Positions 52,651-62,555 are shown, numbered from the stretch's first letter. The stretch is 64,000 nt of DNA from Wohlfahrtiimonas larvae_A (GCA_040394195.1 JBEBSR010000002.1:1-64000), one strand, 5' to 3'. Made by a program: numbers and translations. The notes: a model not told the origin generated them from the sequence alone.

Positions 52651-53295
52651 TTAAAGAACTGGCTGTAGATCAAAACCCACATGTGTTTGCCACATGTTCA
52701 TGATTTTACAAAATAGTTCTGCGGTTTGTTGCGTATCATACAATGCTGAGTGAGCACCATCTGCATCCCATTTCATGCCCGCAGCAATCGCAGATTTAGC
52801 CAAAACTGTTTGGCCGTATGCTAATGCGCTCAAGCTTACAGTATCTAATACAGAAAATGGATGGAAAGGTGATCTCTTAATGTCACATCTTTCAATCGCT
52901 GCATTTAAGAAAGCTAAATCAAAGTGAGCATTGTGTCCAATTAAAATTGCACGTGTGCAACCTTGTTTTCTCACTTCTTCGCGTACAGCATTGAATACTT
53001 TCGCCATTGCTTCTTTTTCAGAAATAGCCATGCGGAAAGGATTATCCAATTTGATGCCATTAATCTTCATGGATTCAGGATTGATACCCAAATTTGGCGC
53101 AGGCTCAATATTTGCAGCGACATGATGAGTAGTTTTCATCATGCCATCTTTATCAATATCCAAAAATACCGCGGCAATTTCTAAAAGCGCATCTTTCTTT
53201 GGATTCAAACCACCTGTCTCAACGTCAATCACAACAGGTAAGAAGCCCCTAAATCTAAGAGACATTAAAGGGGGATTCGTTAATTGATCACTCAT
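52651..53295 (-). CDS. rnt: Ribonuclease T
   Basis: DEDDh exonuclease (214 aa) that trims tRNA 3' CCA-tails and other stable RNA ends. Active-site residues lie in PVVIDVETGGLN (DxE), LIGHNAHFDLAFLN (D) and GAHSALYDTQQTAELF (HxxxxD). Its ATG lies two bases after the clpX stop, so it is co-translated with clpX. Confidence 0.96.
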   Translation of the reverse strand: MSDQLTNPPLMSLRFRGFLPVVIDVETGGLNPKKDALLEIAAVFLDIDKDGMMKTTHHVAANIEPAPNLGINPESMKINGIKLDNPFRMAISEKEAMAKVFNAVREEVRKQGCTRAILIGHNAHFDLAFLNAAIERCDIKRSPFHPFSVLDTVSLSALAYGQTVLAKSAIAAGMKWDADGAHSALYDTQQTAELFCKIMNMWQTHVGFDLQPVL

Positions 53296-53297
53296 GA

Positions 53298-54587
53298 CTA
53301 TTGTGCGGCCTTTGTGCGTTTGGTTGTACGCTTAGTTGTTGATGCGGATGATTCTTCTGTTTTGTACTCAATCAGTGGTGCAACTTTATCAGCAATTTGA
53401 GGGCGATCAATGATCACTTTTGCCACATTTGCTTCTGATGGAATTTCAAACATTGTGTCTAACAAAGTAGATTCAATGATGCTACGTAATCCACGTGCAC
53501 CCAATTTGCGTTGAATTGCTAATTCAGCGATGGCTTTCAAGCCTTCTTCTGTCACGCTTAATTCAACATCATCAGTTTCAAATAAGTATTCGAATTGCTT
53601 AATGATTGCATTTTTAGGTTGCGTTAAGATGTTAATCAACGCAGCTTCATCTAATTCTTCCAATGTTGCAATCACTGGTAAACGGCCAATGAACTCAGGG
53701 ATTAAACCGTACTTAGTTAAATCTTCTGCTTCCACTTGTGCAAACAATTCAGATAAATTGCGTTTCTCTTCAGATTCTTTCAGCGCAGCTGTAAAGCCAA
53801 TGCCACCTTTGTTTTGACGCATGCTGATGATTTTTTCTAAACCAGAGAATGCACCGCCACAAATGAATAGAATGTTACGAGTGTCTACATTGATCAATTC
53901 AGCATTAGGATGTTTGCGCCCACCTTGTGGTGAAACAGCTGCAACTGTGCCTTCAATGATTTTTAACAATGCTTGTTGAACGCCTTCACCTGAAACATCG
54001 CGTGTAATAGATGGATTGTCACTGCGACGAGTAATTTTATCGATTTCATCGATATAGATAATGCCCGTTTGTGCGCGTTCTACATCGAAATCAGCATTTT
54101 GCAATAAACGCTGAACGATGTTTTCAACATCTTCACCCACGTAACCAGCTTCTGTTAATGTTGTCGCATCTGCAATTGCAAATGGTACATTTAACATTTT
54201 CGCTAAAGTTTCTGCCAATAATGTTTTACCTGAACCTGTTGGGCCGATTAACAAAATATTACTTTTTGTTAATTCAACATCACTGCGAACAGTCTTAGAT
54301 TCTAAACGCTTATAGTGATTGTAAACCGCAACACTCAATGTTTTCTTTGCCAAATCTTGGCCGATCACATATTCGTTCAGTGCTTCATAAAGCTCTTTTG
54401 GTTTCGGTAAAGGTTTCTTTTGATACTCTTCTGCAAACTCTTCAGTGATGAGTTCGCCACATAAATGAATACATTCATTACAGATGTAAACGCTTGGGCC
54501 TGCAATGAGTTTCAATACTTCATCTTGTGATTTGTCACAAAATGAGCAACGCAATACTTTTCCTTTTTTCTTCGGAGAGTCTGTCAT
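53298..54587 (-). CDS. clpX: ATP-dependent Clp protease ATPase subunit ClpX
   Basis: AAA+ unfoldase (429 aa) feeding ClpP. It has the N-terminal zinc finger C14-x2-C17 ... C36-x2-C39, Walker A GPTGSGKT, Walker B IIYIDEIDKI, the ClpP-binding region IGF (NKGGIGFTAAL), and a sensor 2 Arg region (LGARGLRSI). The Shine-Dalgarno before ATG 54587 is weak, but clpP lies 15 bp upstream, so coupling is expected. Confidence 0.98.
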   Translation of the reverse strand: MTDSPKKKGKVLRCSFCDKSQDEVLKLIAGPSVYICNECIHLCGELITEEFAEEYQKKPLPKPKELYEALNEYVIGQDLAKKTLSVAVYNHYKRLESKTVRSDVELTKSNILLIGPTGSGKTLLAETLAKMLNVPFAIADATTLTEAGYVGEDVENIVQRLLQNADFDVERAQTGIIYIDEIDKITRRSDNPSITRDVSGEGVQQALLKIIEGTVAAVSPQGGRKHPNAELINVDTRNILFICGGAFSGLEKIISMRQNKGGIGFTAALKESEEKRNLSELFAQVEAEDLTKYGLIPEFIGRLPVIATLEELDEAALINILTQPKNAIIKQFEYLFETDDVELSVTEEGLKAIAELAIQRKLGARGLRSIIESTLLDTMFEIPSEANVAKVIIDRPQIADKVAPLIEYKTEESSASTTKRTTKRTKAAQ

Positions 54588-54602
54588 AATTTTTTCTTTA
54601 AA

Positions 54603-55211
54603 TTAACGATGAGAAACAACAGTATCGATTAAGCCATATTTTTGAGCTTCTTCTGCACTCATAAAATTGTCACGATCTGTATCTTTCACAATTTTTTTCA
54701 AGGGTTGTTTTGTGTGATGCGCCATGATTTTGTTCAAGCGATCTTTAATATAAAGCATCTCTTTCGTATGAATTTCAATATCAGTTGCTTGACCTTGATA
54801 ACCACCTAAAGGTTGGTGAATCATCACGCGAGAATTTGGTAGGGATAAACGCTTACCTTCAGCACCAGCAGCCAATAGGAATGCGCCCATGCTGCAAGCT
54901 TGACCAATCACCATTGTAGAAACATCTGGCTTGATGAACTGCATAGTGTCATAAATCGCCATGCCAGCAGTTACTGAACCGCCAGGTGAATTGATGTATA
55001 AATGAATGTCACGATCAGGGTTTTCTGCTTCTAAAAAGAGCATTTGCGCTACGATCACGTTTGCACTGTAATCATCCACAGGGCCACACAAAAAGATCAC
55101 ACGATCTTTCAATAAACGTGAATAAATATCGAATGAGCGTTCGCCACGAGCGGTTTGCTCGACAACCATAGGCACAAGATTAAGGTTATGAATCTCGTTG
55201 TTAAAAGACAT
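54603..55211 (-). CDS. clpP: ATP-dependent Clp protease proteolytic subunit ClpP
   Basis: Serine protease of the ClpXP machine, 202 aa. The catalytic triad is S107 (GQACSMGA), H132 (MIHQPLGG) and an Asp in DTDRDNFM. The longest frame starts at a TTG at 55229, but AGGA five bases before ATG 55211 (MSFNNEIHNL) fixes the start. It opens the clpP-clpX-rnt-gshA-terC operon. The usual tig gene is not upstream; serC diverges instead. Confidence 0.98.
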   Translation of the reverse strand: MSFNNEIHNLNLVPMVVEQTARGERSFDIYSRLLKDRVIFLCGPVDDYSANVIVAQMLFLEAENPDRDIHLYINSPGGSVTAGMAIYDTMQFIKPDVSTMVIGQACSMGAFLLAAGAEGKRLSLPNSRVMIHQPLGGYQGQATDIEIHTKEMLYIKDRLNKIMAHHTKQPLKKIVKDTDRDNFMSAEEAQKYGLIDTVVSHR

Positions 55212-55378
55212 TAGAATCCTCATGACCAATTTAAAATTAAGCCACTAATTCTATCAGAAACCTTTGTGAAATCCTATGCCAATTATTCCCATCTAGATTT
55301 ATTTGAATAATTACATTTATTAAAATTATTTTCGGTATAGTGTAGGCTTGTTGTGAATATTGTGACACTGGATAGGAT

Positions 55379-56449
55379 ATGGAACGTAATTATAATTTTT
55401 GTGCAGGCCCATCAACTCTACCTGAAGCTGTATTGAAACAAGCACAGGCAGAATTTTTAAATTGGCATGGTTTAGGCGCTTCTGTGATGGAAATCTCCCA
55501 TAGAAGTAAAGATTTTGAAGCAATTATGATTCAAAGTGAACAAAAAATTCGTTCATTGTTGAACATTCCAGAAAATTATAAAATCATCTTCCAGCAAGGC
55601 GGTGCATACGCACAGTTTTCAATGATTCCATTGAACTTGTTGGGTAATCAAACAAAAATTGATGCGATTGATACAGGTAACTGGTCAAATAAAGCCATGA
55701 AAGCTATGGCTAAATATGCTGATATTAATGTGCTTGCAACTGCAAAAGATACATTACCTGAAGAAGGTTCATTGAAGTTTTCTGAAGATGCGGCATTCGT
55801 TCACTATTGTGATAACGAAACAATTAGTGGTGTAGAATTCGATTATGCAGTGCAAAGCGAATATGCGCCAACTGTTGTGGATATGAGTTCAAATATTTTA
55901 TCCCGTGAATTTGATGTATCTAAATTTGGCTTAATTTATGCAGGTGCACAGAAGAATATCGGTCCATCAGGCATTACAGTAGTCATCGTACGTGAAGATC
56001 TATTGGGTAAAGCTAATCCAATGACGCCAGATGTATTCAACTACAAATTACAATCTAAAAATATCTCCATGGTGAATACACCACCAACATTTTCTATGTA
56101 TATGATTGACTTGGTATTGACTTGGTTACAAAATCAAGGCGGTGTTCCTGCAATTGAAAAAATCAATAATGAAAAAGCTGCAATGATTTATAACATTATT
56201 GATTCTAGTGATTTTTATCGCAATCCTGTGACAAAAAATGCACGTTCTCGCATGAATATTCCATTTACTATTGTAAATCCAGAATTAGATCCCATCTTTT
56301 TAGCACAGGCAAAAGAACACGGCTTGATTAACTTGGAAGGATATCGTGCAGTTGGCGGTATGCGAGCAAGTATTTATAATGGTTTGCCATTAGAAGGTGT
56401 CAAAGTTTTGTGTGAATTTATGTCTGACTTCGAGAAAAAATACGGGTAG
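55379..56449 (+). CDS. serC: Phosphoserine aminotransferase
   Basis: PLP enzyme (356 aa) of serine and pyridoxal-phosphate synthesis. N-terminus YNFCAGPSTLPE, MEISHRSKDF and IIFQQGGAYAQFSMIP are diagnostic; the PLP Lys is in AGAQKNIGPSG. GGATAGG lies just before ATG 55379. It reads toward prc with a gap of 33 bp. A TATAGT -10 is seen at about 55334-55339 without a good -35. Confidence 0.98.
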   Translation: MERNYNFCAGPSTLPEAVLKQAQAEFLNWHGLGASVMEISHRSKDFEAIMIQSEQKIRSLLNIPENYKIIFQQGGAYAQFSMIPLNLLGNQTKIDAIDTGNWSNKAMKAMAKYADINVLATAKDTLPEEGSLKFSEDAAFVHYCDNETISGVEFDYAVQSEYAPTVVDMSSNILSREFDVSKFGLIYAGAQKNIGPSGITVVIVREDLLGKANPMTPDVFNYKLQSKNISMVNTPPTFSMYMIDLVLTWLQNQGGVPAIEKINNEKAAMIYNIIDSSDFYRNPVTKNARSRMNIPFTIVNPELDPIFLAQAKEHGLINLEGYRAVGGMRASIYNGLPLEGVKVLCEFMSDFEKKYG

Positions 56450-56482
56450 AATGGATTGATAAATACTAGGTTACAAAAAAAT

Positions 56483-58615
56483 ATGACGATTAAACAAAAA
56501 AAATTAGGCGTGATTGCATCCGTTGTTGCGATTTTACTTTTCGGTAATGTCAATGCATCAGAAATTCAATCAATTCCTGCGTCAACAGCTCAGGAAAAAC
56601 AACTCCCAAAAATTACTCCGAATAAAAGATTTGAGAGGATCAGCTCTGCCAATGCAGTGGCATTGTCTCAATTCCATTACGGAAAGATTCCATTGGATGA
56701 TGTTTTATCTGAACGTGTTTACTCGTTATATTTAAACTCGTTGGATCCTCAGCATGTTTACTTTTTGCAATCTGATATTGATCAGTTTGATAAACACAAA
56801 TTGTTATTTGATGATTACTTAAGGAAAGCAGAATTGCGCTTTCCTTTTGATATGTACAATACTTTGATTCAGCGTTTGGATGATCGCCAAACAGCTGTGA
56901 ATCAATTGATTGATCGTGATTTTGATTTCACAAAAAAAGAAGAAATCTTGATTAATCGTAAAGATGAACCTTATGCCAAAACTGATAAAGAATTGGATGA
57001 AATTTGGTATCAGCGCATTAAAAACGAGCTCATCAATTTGTTAGTATCTGATGAAGAATTAACATTGGATGAAGCACGTGCAAAATTAAAGAAACGCTAT
57101 GCATCGCGCCATGAGCGTTTAATGCAAGTGGATGTGGATGATATTTTTGAAATCTACATGAATACTGTTGCATTAGCATTTGACCCACATTCTGGTTATT
57201 TGTCCCATCGTACAATGGAAAACTTCAATATTAATATGAGTTTGTCATTGCAAGGGATTGGCACAGTATTGCGCCAAGATGATGATGGTATTTCCATCAT
57301 GGAAGTTGTACCAGGTGGACCTGCGGATCAAACGAATCAATTAGTGATTGGTGATCAATTGATCGGCGTTGCCCAAGGTGATGATGGTGAGTTTTTAGAC
57401 ATCGTTGGCATGCGTTTGGATCATGTGGTTGATAAAATCCGCGGTAAAAAAGGCACAGTTGTTCGTTTGCAAATCATGGGTAATAAAGGCAAAGGACCTG
57501 AAAAGGTTGTGCGTATTGTTCGTGATCAAGTGAAATTAGAACAGCAAGCTGCTAAATCTGATGTGAAAGAGATTAAAAAAGGTGATCAAACACAGAAAAT
57601 TGGCGTGATCACTTTGCCGGCATTCTACAGTGATTTTGAAGGTAGCAAAGGCGGTGAGAAAGAATTCAGAAGCACAACGCGCGATATTAAGAAGCTTGTC
57701 AAAGAGCTTCAAGATAAAAATCAAATTGATGGTTTAGTGATCGATCTTCGTGGCAATGGCGGTGGTTCATTGGAAGAGGTGATTAACTTATCAGCGCTCT
57801 TTATCGAACCTAAGAAAACTGTTGTGCAAGTGAAGAACTATAATGGTTCAATCGAAACGCGTAATAGCACGCAAGAGAAGAAAATCTACGATGGTCCATT
57901 GATGGTGATTACTGATCGTTTGAGTGCTTCAGCAAGTGAAATCTTTGCAGGCAGTATTCAAGATCAAGGTCGTGGTTTGATTGTAGGTAATACAACGTTT
58001 GGTAAAGGTACAGTTCAGTCATTGTTACCTTTAGAAGGTTGGTTAGCGAAATCTGAAAAGCCAGGGCAGAGCAAAGTAACGATCGCAATGTTCTATCGTG
58101 CGAATGGCGAAAGTACACAAGAAAAAGGCGTTGTGCCTGATGTTGTGTTACCACAGATTTATAATCCCGCGGATATTGGTGAATCTAAGGAAAAATACGT
58201 TTTACCTTGGGATCAAATTCCTGCAAGTAAGGATTTAGTGATCACTGAAACCTTGGCTGAATATGCGAAACCATTGCAAGCAGAACATAATGATCGCTTG
58301 AAAGATGACAAAAAGCTTAAAATCTTCCAAGAGCAGCGCGATAAAATTCAAGCATTGTGGGATGTGAAAACATTGTCATTGAACTTGGATGAGCGTCGTA
58401 AGGAATTGAAAGAGCAAGAAGATGATTCTTTCAAAAGTAGCAATGAAATCCGTAGAATGTATAACTTAGAGCCATTAACATTGGAGCAATATAAAAATGA
58501 AGATGGCACTCATACAAAATTGTTGAAAGATACAACACCAGATATTTTATTGGATGAAAGTGTGAACATCATGAGCGATTACATTGAACTTTTGAAACAA
58601 CCAAAAGCGAAGTAA
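56483..58615 (+). CDS. prc: Carboxy-terminal processing peptidase (Prc/Tsp)
   Basis: Periplasmic Ser-Lys protease that degrades tagged or misfolded proteins and trims penicillin-binding protein 3. It has 710 aa (E. coli Prc 682). The frame begins with a TTG at 56456, but ATG 56483 opens a good signal peptide (KKLGVIASVVAILLFGNVNA) and is chosen. A PDZ domain (residues about 235-325, SLQGIGTVL ... GDQLIGVAQGDDG) precedes the protease domain with the catalytic Ser in DRLSASASEIFAG and the Lys in FGKGTVQSLLP. A terminator follows. Confidence 0.95.
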   Translation: MTIKQKKLGVIASVVAILLFGNVNASEIQSIPASTAQEKQLPKITPNKRFERISSANAVALSQFHYGKIPLDDVLSERVYSLYLNSLDPQHVYFLQSDIDQFDKHKLLFDDYLRKAELRFPFDMYNTLIQRLDDRQTAVNQLIDRDFDFTKKEEILINRKDEPYAKTDKELDEIWYQRIKNELINLLVSDEELTLDEARAKLKKRYASRHERLMQVDVDDIFEIYMNTVALAFDPHSGYLSHRTMENFNINMSLSLQGIGTVLRQDDDGISIMEVVPGGPADQTNQLVIGDQLIGVAQGDDGEFLDIVGMRLDHVVDKIRGKKGTVVRLQIMGNKGKGPEKVVRIVRDQVKLEQQAAKSDVKEIKKGDQTQKIGVITLPAFYSDFEGSKGGEKEFRSTTRDIKKLVKELQDKNQIDGLVIDLRGNGGGSLEEVINLSALFIEPKKTVVQVKNYNGSIETRNSTQEKKIYDGPLMVITDRLSASASEIFAGSIQDQGRGLIVGNTTFGKGTVQSLLPLEGWLAKSEKPGQSKVTIAMFYRANGESTQEKGVVPDVVLPQIYNPADIGESKEKYVLPWDQIPASKDLVITETLAEYAKPLQAEHNDRLKDDKKLKIFQEQRDKIQALWDVKTLSLNLDERRKELKEQEDDSFKSSNEIRRMYNLEPLTLEQYKNEDGTHTKLLKDTTPDILLDESVNIMSDYIELLKQPKAK

Positions 58616-58635
58616 TTCACAAACTCAGACTCAAG

Positions 58636-58660
58636 AAAAGCCTCGGAAACGAGGCTTTTT
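58636..58660 (+). terminator. Terminator of prc
   Basis: Perfect 10-bp stem AAAAGCCTCG / CGAGGCTTTT with GAAA tetraloop, followed by further T. It also lies on the right side of the convergent minus-strand gene. Confidence 0.9.
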
Positions 58661-58703
58661 GTATTTATTTGATCCCTTCTTTAGTGATAATTCAATTAAC
58701 CAT

Positions 58704-59642
58704 CTATTTCGTAGGGATTTTATCAGATATATGCTTTACCACTTCAAGTACCTCATTTATAGGTGTCTTTAACTTACTATTTGTGTCTAATGTATTGGAA
58801 GGGTTAAATGACACATTATCAATTAATTGATGCATTAACTTTTGCAGTAATTCTTGTTGCTGATCACCACCAATGCTTTCAATTTGCTGTTTAAAACTGC
58901 TGTATGAACTAGCAATGGCTTCTTTATGGGCATATTCTTGATGTAAGCGGATTTCGCCATTTAATTTGGTAGTAACAAATGCTATTAGCCAAATAAATAA
59001 GCCAACAAATGGTAGCTGTAATAAAAATCTAGAAAAAATATCTATTAATGCTGGTGATGTATTTTGATAAAACTGAAAATTATTCCATGCAAAATAACCA
59101 ATAGCTACACATAAAGCAGCTATTAAAGCAATATATGCCCAAATTTTCTTTGTAAATGATTCTTTGGCTGCTTTATATGAGCTAGCTAAACCTGTGCTTA
59201 ATGCGGAAGGTAATAGTTCTTCAATTTTTTGTTTGAATTCCTCATATGTTTGACTGTATATCATTATGCGCTCGTCGAGCTCTGATTCTTTTTTAGAAAA
59301 ATTATTAATAATTAGGTTGGTTTTTTCATTTATTTGATCTTGTAATTTTTCAACTTCAGATTTTAAATGATCTAATTTAGCTTCTAATTGGTCACTTTTC
59401 TTTACAATATTAGGACTGGTTAACCATGTGTTTTTAGTTATTTCTTTGATTTCATTTTTTAAGATTGATTGTTGTTGAGATAACTCTTTAATTTTATCTT
59501 CAATAGGATTCCAAGCAAGGGCTGCTAATCCACCTCCTTGTTTAATAATATTGGTATTATTATCTTCTTTTTCCTTAGTATTCAACTGAGAAGGTTCGTT
59601 GAATACTAAATTTCTTGTTATTGAAATACTTTTGTCTGACAT
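58704..59642 (-). CDS. Coiled-coil membrane protein, function unknown
   Basis: Protein of 312 aa that I do not recognise. A disordered Asn/Lys-rich N-terminus is followed by long heptad-rich helices (about residues 50-150, LKNEIKEITKN ... LEAKLDHLKSEVEKLQDQ), then two membrane segments (WAYIALIAALCVAIGYFAW and FVGLFIWLIAFVTT) and a soluble helical tail with a YAHKEAIASSYSSF segment. It is noticeably richer in A+T than the neighbouring genes, and the Shine-Dalgarno is weak. It follows the DUF3482 GTPase by 44 bp on the same strand. Confidence 0.75.
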   Translation of the reverse strand: MSDKSISITRNLVFNEPSQLNTKEKEDNNTNIIKQGGGLAALAWNPIEDKIKELSQQQSILKNEIKEITKNTWLTSPNIVKKSDQLEAKLDHLKSEVEKLQDQINEKTNLIINNFSKKESELDERIMIYSQTYEEFKQKIEELLPSALSTGLASSYKAAKESFTKKIWAYIALIAALCVAIGYFAWNNFQFYQNTSPALIDIFSRFLLQLPFVGLFIWLIAFVTTKLNGEIRLHQEYAHKEAIASSYSSFKQQIESIGGDQQQELLQKLMHQLIDNVSFNPSNTLDTNSKLKTPINEVLEVVKHISDKIPTK

Positions 59643-59686
59643 ATAATTTTTTAAACCTCACCAATTTTAAGACTCTGCTTTATGGG

Positions 59687-61042
59687 TTAATTAGAAAAAG
59701 ATGATTGTATAGCTTTAACAACTTTCTGCAATAACTTGTCCTTTTTAGAATCGCTCTTTTGGTGTAGTTCAGGATAAGCGCGTAAGTTTTCAGTTTGTTT
59801 CATGAAGTTTGTAATATCTGCTGAGTTTTCTGTTTCATCATTGATCATGATTGGATTCAAATCTGCATGAGAGCGATCGTTTAAGCGCTCGATGATGTAT
59901 AAAAGATTCAGCATTAGCTTCACAGCTGTTGGCTGATCAATGTAGAAGTATTCAATGTCACGCCATTTATCCACGATGCGCTCACCATAATTCCATAATG
60001 AACTGAAAACACCACCAATCACAGCGCCAGTTGCAGAAGCAATGCCTAATGTTGTCATGCCACTTACTAAATCAACGCCCACCATCATAGTTGCGCCCGC
60101 AGCAGCACCTTTGCCAAACTGGATAGAGAACTGCCCAAATTCATCTAATGTGAACATATCTTGCGTAGTTGCATTGGCTTCTGTGTGCAGTGTGATGTAT
60201 TGAATATCTTCACGATTGAAATTGTAAAGCGCCAATAATTGGTCAATAAACTTCTTCTCAATCTTTGCAATGGCAGTCGCAATCTGTGCATTGATGCTTT
60301 GTGTATCAATTTGCTTTGTATCGGCTTTAACGCGCAATGTCATTAGATCAAAGTAGAAATCAGCAAGCAGAACGAAAGCTTTCTCTGTGCGTTCATTATC
60401 CAACGCATTTTGCGCTGTAATGAATGATTGAATGCTTTGATAATGCTCAGGGAACATAATCGCAATTTGTTCATATAAGCGCTGTTTACGTGGCAATAAG
60501 ATCGTATCAAACTCTAGATAATGATGTAAGCCATTAGCCTTGAGTTCACGTTTCCAATCATCAATGTACTGTGCATTTTGCGTAAAATTCAAAATCGGCA
60601 AAATTGGAATATGAGTTTTTAAAAGCAGAATCAATTCATAATGATAGCGTGGTAAAAAAGGCTGGCGAACATCGATCACATAAAATGCTATGTCGCTTTT
60701 GAGCATTTGATTCAGCACTTTAAACTCTTGATCAAAATCTGCTTTGTAATGTGGGTTTTGCATCAATTCTAATAGAGCTTTTTTCTCATCAGATTTAGAT
60801 GTTTGTAGGGAAGCACTTGGCATTAACTCCAAAATGCTCATGGCATCTTCAATGCCTGGTGTATCGACAAAGTTGAAAGTAAAATCAGCAGATTGTAGCG
60901 ATATATTTGTGACATCAATCGTTGTTGCAGGCGCATTTTTAACTTCACCAAAATTACGTTGTCGTGTCAAAGCGCGTACTAGCGATGTTTTACCAGTATT
61001 TGTATGGCCAACAATGGCAATGGTGATGTTATTGGATGTCAT
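59687..61042 (-). CDS. DUF3482-domain GTPase
   Basis: TRAFAC-type small GTPase (451 aa) with a membrane-proximal C-terminal domain. N-terminal G motifs: IVGHTNTGKTSLVRALT (G1/P-loop), PATTIDV (G2), VDTPGI (G3), and a short NFTQNA where NKxD would be. Then a helical region and a glycine-rich hydrophobic stretch (GKGAAAGATMMVGVDLVSGMTTLGIASATGAVIGG shortened here), which may insert into a membrane. It overlaps the DUF2868 gene by 14 bp. DUF3482 and DUF2868 proteins are commonly encoded side by side; the function of the pair is unknown. Confidence 0.88.
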   Translation of the reverse strand: MTSNNITIAIVGHTNTGKTSLVRALTRQRNFGEVKNAPATTIDVTNISLQSADFTFNFVDTPGIEDAMSILELMPSASLQTSKSDEKKALLELMQNPHYKADFDQEFKVLNQMLKSDIAFYVIDVRQPFLPRYHYELILLLKTHIPILPILNFTQNAQYIDDWKRELKANGLHHYLEFDTILLPRKQRLYEQIAIMFPEHYQSIQSFITAQNALDNERTEKAFVLLADFYFDLMTLRVKADTKQIDTQSINAQIATAIAKIEKKFIDQLLALYNFNREDIQYITLHTEANATTQDMFTLDEFGQFSIQFGKGAAAGATMMVGVDLVSGMTTLGIASATGAVIGGVFSSLWNYGERIVDKWRDIEYFYIDQPTAVKLMLNLLYIIERLNDRSHADLNPIMINDETENSADITNFMKQTENLRAYPELHQKSDSKKDKLLQKVVKAIQSSFSN

Positions 61043-62096
61043 AATTTGCTGCTTCGCCTTCCACTAAAACGGATGATAGATGTTTGTGCCACATGGATTT
61101 TTGATATTCATCCTGCGTCAATACATGAATGGTTGCATATTCTGCTAAATTCAATAGGCGGATCATTCGTCTTAATAATCCACGATCTGGCATTAAATTG
61201 CCATCCACAAATACTTCTATTTTTTCAATGGGTTCAGATTTATGTTTGAGTTCAAATTGCTGAAAGGCTTCAATGTCATTCAGCTTAATCACATCAGAGC
61301 TTAAACGGATTTGATCTGTGATATCTAAGGCGACTTGATAATGTCCATTGCCATGCACTTCAATTTTAGGTGCACGAATCACTAAAGGCTTTTCTTCAGC
61401 TTGATCTAAAATGACTGGCTGGCTAACGGTAGCTTGTGGCACTGAATGCAATAAACTACGCACAACGTAATAGGCAAACACCAAAATGCGTGGCAATAAA
61501 CCATGAAATAAGATCATGATGATTGTCCATTTTGCCCATAAAGAGCGCGCAGCATCATTTAAACCATCTTTGAAAAAGCTTGCTTCAATGATTTTATAAT
61601 CAAAGCTGATCAATCCTAATTTTTCAGGGAAGAAATTTAAATAACGGATCACTGATTCTGTGATTTCTTTGCTTTCTGTGAATGTATTGCCTAAATAAAA
61701 ATCCACATGTTGAAAGGTGAATTTGAAAAAGAGTACAACAATACTAGACAGTAAAATTGTGATCCACGTTGCATTGGAAACCAATTGCACAATATAACGA
61801 ATCGGCAATTTACTTTGGAAAGTGATTGCTGAATCATTTCTAAAAATAAGGTTTTTTAAGCCAATGAAAAGCTGGCTGAAAATAGAATGTGATGTGATCA
61901 AAGAGATGATCAGAAATAGGGTAGAAGGCAAGATTGCCACAAGCACAAAATAGATTGGGTGCATTGGAGATGTGACAAGGGCGCTAATCCCAAAGGCACT
62001 TGTGAAAATGGTTAAAATAATCCATAGGAAAAAGATAATGCGCCAGTGGCGCATTATCGGCTGAAATTGCTGATTGTTCATGGATTTAAAAGCCAT
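61029..62096 (-). CDS. DUF2868 membrane protein
   Basis: Protein of 355 aa with an N-terminal block of about five membrane helices (WRIIFFLWIILTIF, YFVLVAILPSTLFLI, NATWITILLSSIVVLF, FHGLLPRILVFAYYV), then a soluble C-terminal domain. The pairing with a DUF3482 GTPase and hydrophobic layout fit DUF2868. Function unknown; a membrane scaffold for the GTPase is a fair guess. ATG 62096 overlaps the NfeD stop by one base. Confidence 0.85.
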   Translation of the reverse strand: MAFKSMNNQQFQPIMRHWRIIFFLWIILTIFTSAFGISALVTSPMHPIYFVLVAILPSTLFLIISLITSHSIFSQLFIGLKNLIFRNDSAITFQSKLPIRYIVQLVSNATWITILLSSIVVLFFKFTFQHVDFYLGNTFTESKEITESVIRYLNFFPEKLGLISFDYKIIEASFFKDGLNDAARSLWAKWTIIMILFHGLLPRILVFAYYVVRSLLHSVPQATVSQPVILDQAEEKPLVIRAPKIEVHGNGHYQVALDITDQIRLSSDVIKLNDIEAFQQFELKHKSEPIEKIEVFVDGNLMPDRGLLRRMIRLLNLAEYATIHVLTQDEYQKSMWHKHLSSVLVEGEAANYDIQ

Positions 62097-62536
62097 TAGT
62101 CAATGATCTTAAATGTTAATGTATTATTCTCAATGTGAGTGATTTCAATGTGTGTGCCAGCTTCTGCATCTGGGCCTTTAATGAGCCAAACTGAATCGCC
62201 AATATTGAGCTTACCTTCATTATTCACAACTTTTGAATCCAATGTGAAAGCCATGCCAATCAATTCCGAACCGCGTGCTTGGTTGAGATTATGCGTTACA
62301 GTAGATTGAGTGTTTGGTGAAACTCTACGCATGATCACAATGACTGCAATCACAGATAACACAGAAGTGATGGCAAAGAGAACTAATTCAGCATTCATGC
62401 TCATCGGGATGATCAATGTGATCACGCCAACGATCAATGCACTTGCACCAAACCACATTAAAAACATGCCAGGTAAAAGCATTTCTAAAATGATTAAGAT
62501 AATGCCCAATGTGAACCAATTGACTAAAATTGCCAT
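62096..62536 (-). CDS. NfeD family membrane protein
   Basis: Short NfeD protein (146 aa), two or three membrane helices then a soluble OB-fold domain (GSELIGMAFTLDSKVVNNEGKL with GDSVWLIKG). It lies directly downstream of the stomatin-type gene qmcA, the usual partner (YbbK-YbbJ in E. coli). The two are thought to build membrane microdomains; function otherwise uncertain. It overlaps the DUF2868 gene by one base. Confidence 0.9.
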   Translation of the reverse strand: MAILVNWFTLGIILIILEMLLPGMFLMWFGASALIVGVITLIIPMSMNAELVLFAITSVLSVIAVIVIMRRVSPNTQSTVTHNLNQARGSELIGMAFTLDSKVVNNEGKLNIGDSVWLIKGPDAEAGTHIEITHIENNTLTFKIID

Positions 62537-62555
62537 CGCGTGTGTATCTCCAATA

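Noticed and set aside
1921..60815. TAGGGAA recurring across the window as a possible DNA uptake sequence
   Set aside because: I counted about eight copies, close to the number expected by chance for a 7-mer of this composition, and half fall in a Ser-Leu codon pair.
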